DNA from: Deltaproteobacteria bacterium
GTDB taxonomy: Bacteria; Desulfobacterota; Desulfobacteria; Desulfobacterales; JAUVGT01
Direction of reading: 5' to 3'
Length of the DNA: 17,235 nt
NCBI GenBank assembly: GCA_030593645.1
Contig: JAUVGT010000043.1
Coordinates: 1-17,235, forward strand
Shown: in pieces, positions 15,681 through 17,235 of the stretch
Layout: each line of letters opens with the position of its first letter
How positions within the stretch are numbered: the stretch's first letter is position 1
The notes under the pieces: model-generated
What the model was told of the DNA's origin: nothing
What the model saw: the letters and a program-made list of their open reading frames with translations, nothing else
The model's database searches: none
Translations under genes and position numbers: made by a program

Positions 15681-16166
15681 ATGAATGCCACATTAAAATT
15701 ATATAATCAATTATCAAAATTCCCTTTGGGTCATTTCATATTCAGCCGGGGGCTGACTTTCAAAGTTCCCTATTTTTCGACCATTACTCCATTGGTTCGC
15801 GATCTAAGCCCAGGGTTATGTAATGTAGAAATTAAAGACCGCCGCAAGGTTCGAAATCACCTCGGCACAATAAACGCCGGGGCAATGTGCACTCTAAGCG
15901 AACTTACCGGAGGACTTGCTGTTCAGGTCAGCATCCCTTCTGGTTTACGATGGATACCAAAAGAAATGACTGTGCAGTATCTTAAAAAAGCCAAAGGCAG
16001 ATTAACCGCTATTTGTTCTTTTGATCCGAAAGTACTATTACCCGGCGATATCAACATTCCTCTTGAAATTAGGGACGTCTCAGGGGATACAGTATTAAAA
16101 GCCAATATAAAATTTTACATCAGCAAGAGCCATTATAAATATCGTCAAGAAAATAAAAAAGCATGA
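15681..16166 (+). CDS. DUF4442 hotdog-fold protein (thioesterase-like)
   Basis: 161 aa. The block NHLGTINAGAMCTLSELTGG (residues 59-78) is the typical loop and central helix of PaaI/DUF4442-type hotdog proteins, with the Asn/His at 59-60 and Glu74 in the positions where related thioesterases have their active site. The usual family role is hydrolysis or binding of acyl-CoA or acyl-carrier thioesters, likely as a dimer or tetramer in the cytoplasm. The start has AGAGGA at 15670-15675. Its last codons overlap the next gene by 4 bp (ATGA), so the two are translationally coupled. The substrate is unknown. Confidence 0.85.
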   Translation: MNATLKLYNQLSKFPLGHFIFSRGLTFKVPYFSTITPLVRDLSPGLCNVEIKDRRKVRNHLGTINAGAMCTLSELTGGLAVQVSIPSGLRWIPKEMTVQYLKKAKGRLTAICSFDPKVLLPGDINIPLEIRDVSGDTVLKANIKFYISKSHYKYRQENKKA

Positions 16167-16873
16167 AAAGTAATTTGAAACAACTGCGTAATCGTGGCCT
16201 GGTAAATAATGCCGACTTACTAAAATATAAAACCAAAACCGAAGATGAACTGATAGCATTTTTGACTGATCCTGTTCCATGGAAAAGAACTGTAGGAGTT
16301 CGATTACTCGCGGCAACAAGAGATGAAAAATACCTGCCACATTTTATTGAACTTCTCAAAAAAGAAACAAAACTCTATACAAAAATCGCGGTTTCAGAGG
16401 TACTCGTAGAATATGGTCAGAAGTCATTGTGTTATTTAGTGCCCCTGCTTGGACGTATTGGTAATAACCAGCTTAGAGTTCCGCAACTGGTTGATATAAA
16501 TAAGAAATCCTATCCTCTCCCACGTGATATCGCCGCCAGAATCATAATTCGCATCGGGACGGCTGCAATACCTGAACTAACTGAATTATTGGAGAGTGGA
16601 ACGGAGAGACAAATCCCGGAAACCATTGACGCTATTGGACATATATCCCATACATTCAATGATTCGAGCAGCGAACAGCCATTATTTGATCTTTTATCTA
16701 AATCAGGAGATAATGAACTGATTGAATGGAAAATAATCAGGGCTTTTCAGGCATTTACAAGCGACAGGGTCCAACGTTATTTAACCGGTATTATCAGCAG
16801 CCATTCAAATACTGTTTTTATTAAGGAAGCACAAAGAAGTCTTAGGCGAATCAACGAAAGAGATATGAGTTAA
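16163..16873 (+). CDS. HEAT-repeat protein
   Basis: 236 aa, no signal peptide or membrane helix. The protein is built of paired helices with the spacing and hydrophobic pattern of HEAT/PBS-lyase type repeats, roughly at residues 25-60, 60-100, 115-150, 150-190 and 190-230. Clear examples are VPWKRTVGVRLLAATRDEKYLPHFIELLKK and RDIAARIIIRIGTAAIPELTELLESG. Such solenoids bind other proteins. The start codon overlaps the stop of the hotdog gene, so the two probably work together or are co-regulated. No catalytic motif is seen. The pairing of a hotdog protein with a solenoid is not one I can name. Confidence 0.82.
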   Translation: MKSNLKQLRNRGLVNNADLLKYKTKTEDELIAFLTDPVPWKRTVGVRLLAATRDEKYLPHFIELLKKETKLYTKIAVSEVLVEYGQKSLCYLVPLLGRIGNNQLRVPQLVDINKKSYPLPRDIAARIIIRIGTAAIPELTELLESGTERQIPETIDAIGHISHTFNDSSSEQPLFDLLSKSGDNELIEWKIIRAFQAFTSDRVQRYLTGIISSHSNTVFIKEAQRSLRRINERDMS

Positions 16874-17005
16874 ACGTTCAATGATAAGAATGATCTATTT
16901 CAATAGTGTATAAAAATTCCCCCTTTGAGGGCATAGCCGTCAGTTTAAGAAAATAATTAATCATAACAATTTTGAAAATGAATGATTTATCAAGAATAAA
17001 AAAAC

Positions 17006-17100
17006 TCTCGCAAAGACGCAGAGGATTGTCACACACAAAGCATGCTTTGTGTGTGACTAAAAAAACCGTTTTGCTTTGCGCGCTTTGCGTCTTTGCGAGA
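17006..17100. repeat. 30-bp perfect palindrome nested within 15-bp inverted arms
   Basis: Arms 17006-17020 and 17086-17100 (TCTCGCAAAGACGCA and its exact complement) enclose a perfect 30-bp palindrome at 17028-17057. On the + strand the inner palindrome is followed by an A run, so it would end transcripts only from the minus strand, if at all. It lies about 130 bp after the HEAT gene. It may be a repeat-family member, a terminator for incoming transcription or a cruciform site. Confidence 0.8.
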
Positions 17101-17156
17101 TACTAATGTTTAAATATTCCTTAGCCTAAAGTCAGACCCTTTAGCTCCGGATATAT

Positions 17157-17235
17157 ACTTGACGGTCTCGTAAAAAGTCCAACTTCTGCGTTGTGCTGCA
17201 TTTCGCAATCATTCAACGTACTATAAGTACGCTTC
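17157..17235. repeat. Edge of a dispersed repeat, cut by the window
   Basis: Starting at about 17157 the sequence GACGGTCTCGTAAAAAGTCC and the following 60 bp, ending with the small palindrome CGTAC-TATAA-GTACG (17217-17231), match my recollection of a repeat seen many times in sulfate-reducing deltaproteobacteria. This cannot be verified here. The element runs off the right end. Confidence 0.5.

Overview
The window looks like an accessory stretch of a chromosome from an anaerobic Desulfobacterota-type (deltaproteobacterial) bacterium. This is an inference from four things: a sensor kinase of the MASE3/multi-PAS/receiver type with Cys-rich PAS domains, a DUF3124 gene, a PilA-like prepilin leader behind a sigma-54 type promoter, and intergenic repeats of a style common in that group. 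No rRNA, tRNA, CRISPR, transposase or phage gene was seen. Nearly all genes lie on the + strand. The only clear exception is the J-domain gene at 2389-3111.

Left part (1-3111). A sigma-54 type promoter (223-237) with two 10-bp repeats 30 bp apart upstream drives a strange chimera (336-2234). It has a type IV prepilin leader and helix, a periplasmic domain, five more membrane helices that look CreD-like, a charged cytoplasmic coiled coil and two C-terminal zinc ribbons. Converging on it is a gene for a protein with an N-terminal zinc finger and a C-terminal J domain. This pair is the most unusual content of the window.

Repeat-rich spacer (3112-4225). About 1.1 kb without a credible gene. It holds a 93-bp element bounded by perfect 12-bp inverted repeats, a 58-bp repeat whose inverted copy lies at 15057-15114 (57/58 identical), a 16-bp tandem repeat, a 28-bp repeat copied directly at 13977-14004 (27/28), and a 23-bp palindrome just before the next gene.

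Middle (4226-9152). A secreted DUF3124 protein and an alpha/beta hydrolase form a likely operon. They are followed by what looks like the remains of one or two small frameshifted genes, a small exported protein, a seven-helix membrane AraC-type regulator, and an ICMT-like membrane methyltransferase with an extra C-terminal domain. The spacer 7616-7994 carries three related GGGCA/TGCCC inverted repeats.

Right part (9296-17235). A 1167-residue hybrid histidine kinase (MASE3, four PAS, HisKA, HATPase, receiver) is followed by a DMT/EamA-type transporter, an unknown four-helix membrane protein, a mosaic of repeats (14915-15114), a cupin, and a DUF4442 hotdog protein that overlaps a HEAT-repeat protein by 4 bp. 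The end carries a 30-bp perfect palindrome nested in 15-bp inverted arms, and the edge of another dispersed repeat. The genes are mostly unrelated singletons; the sequence gives no single pathway joining them.
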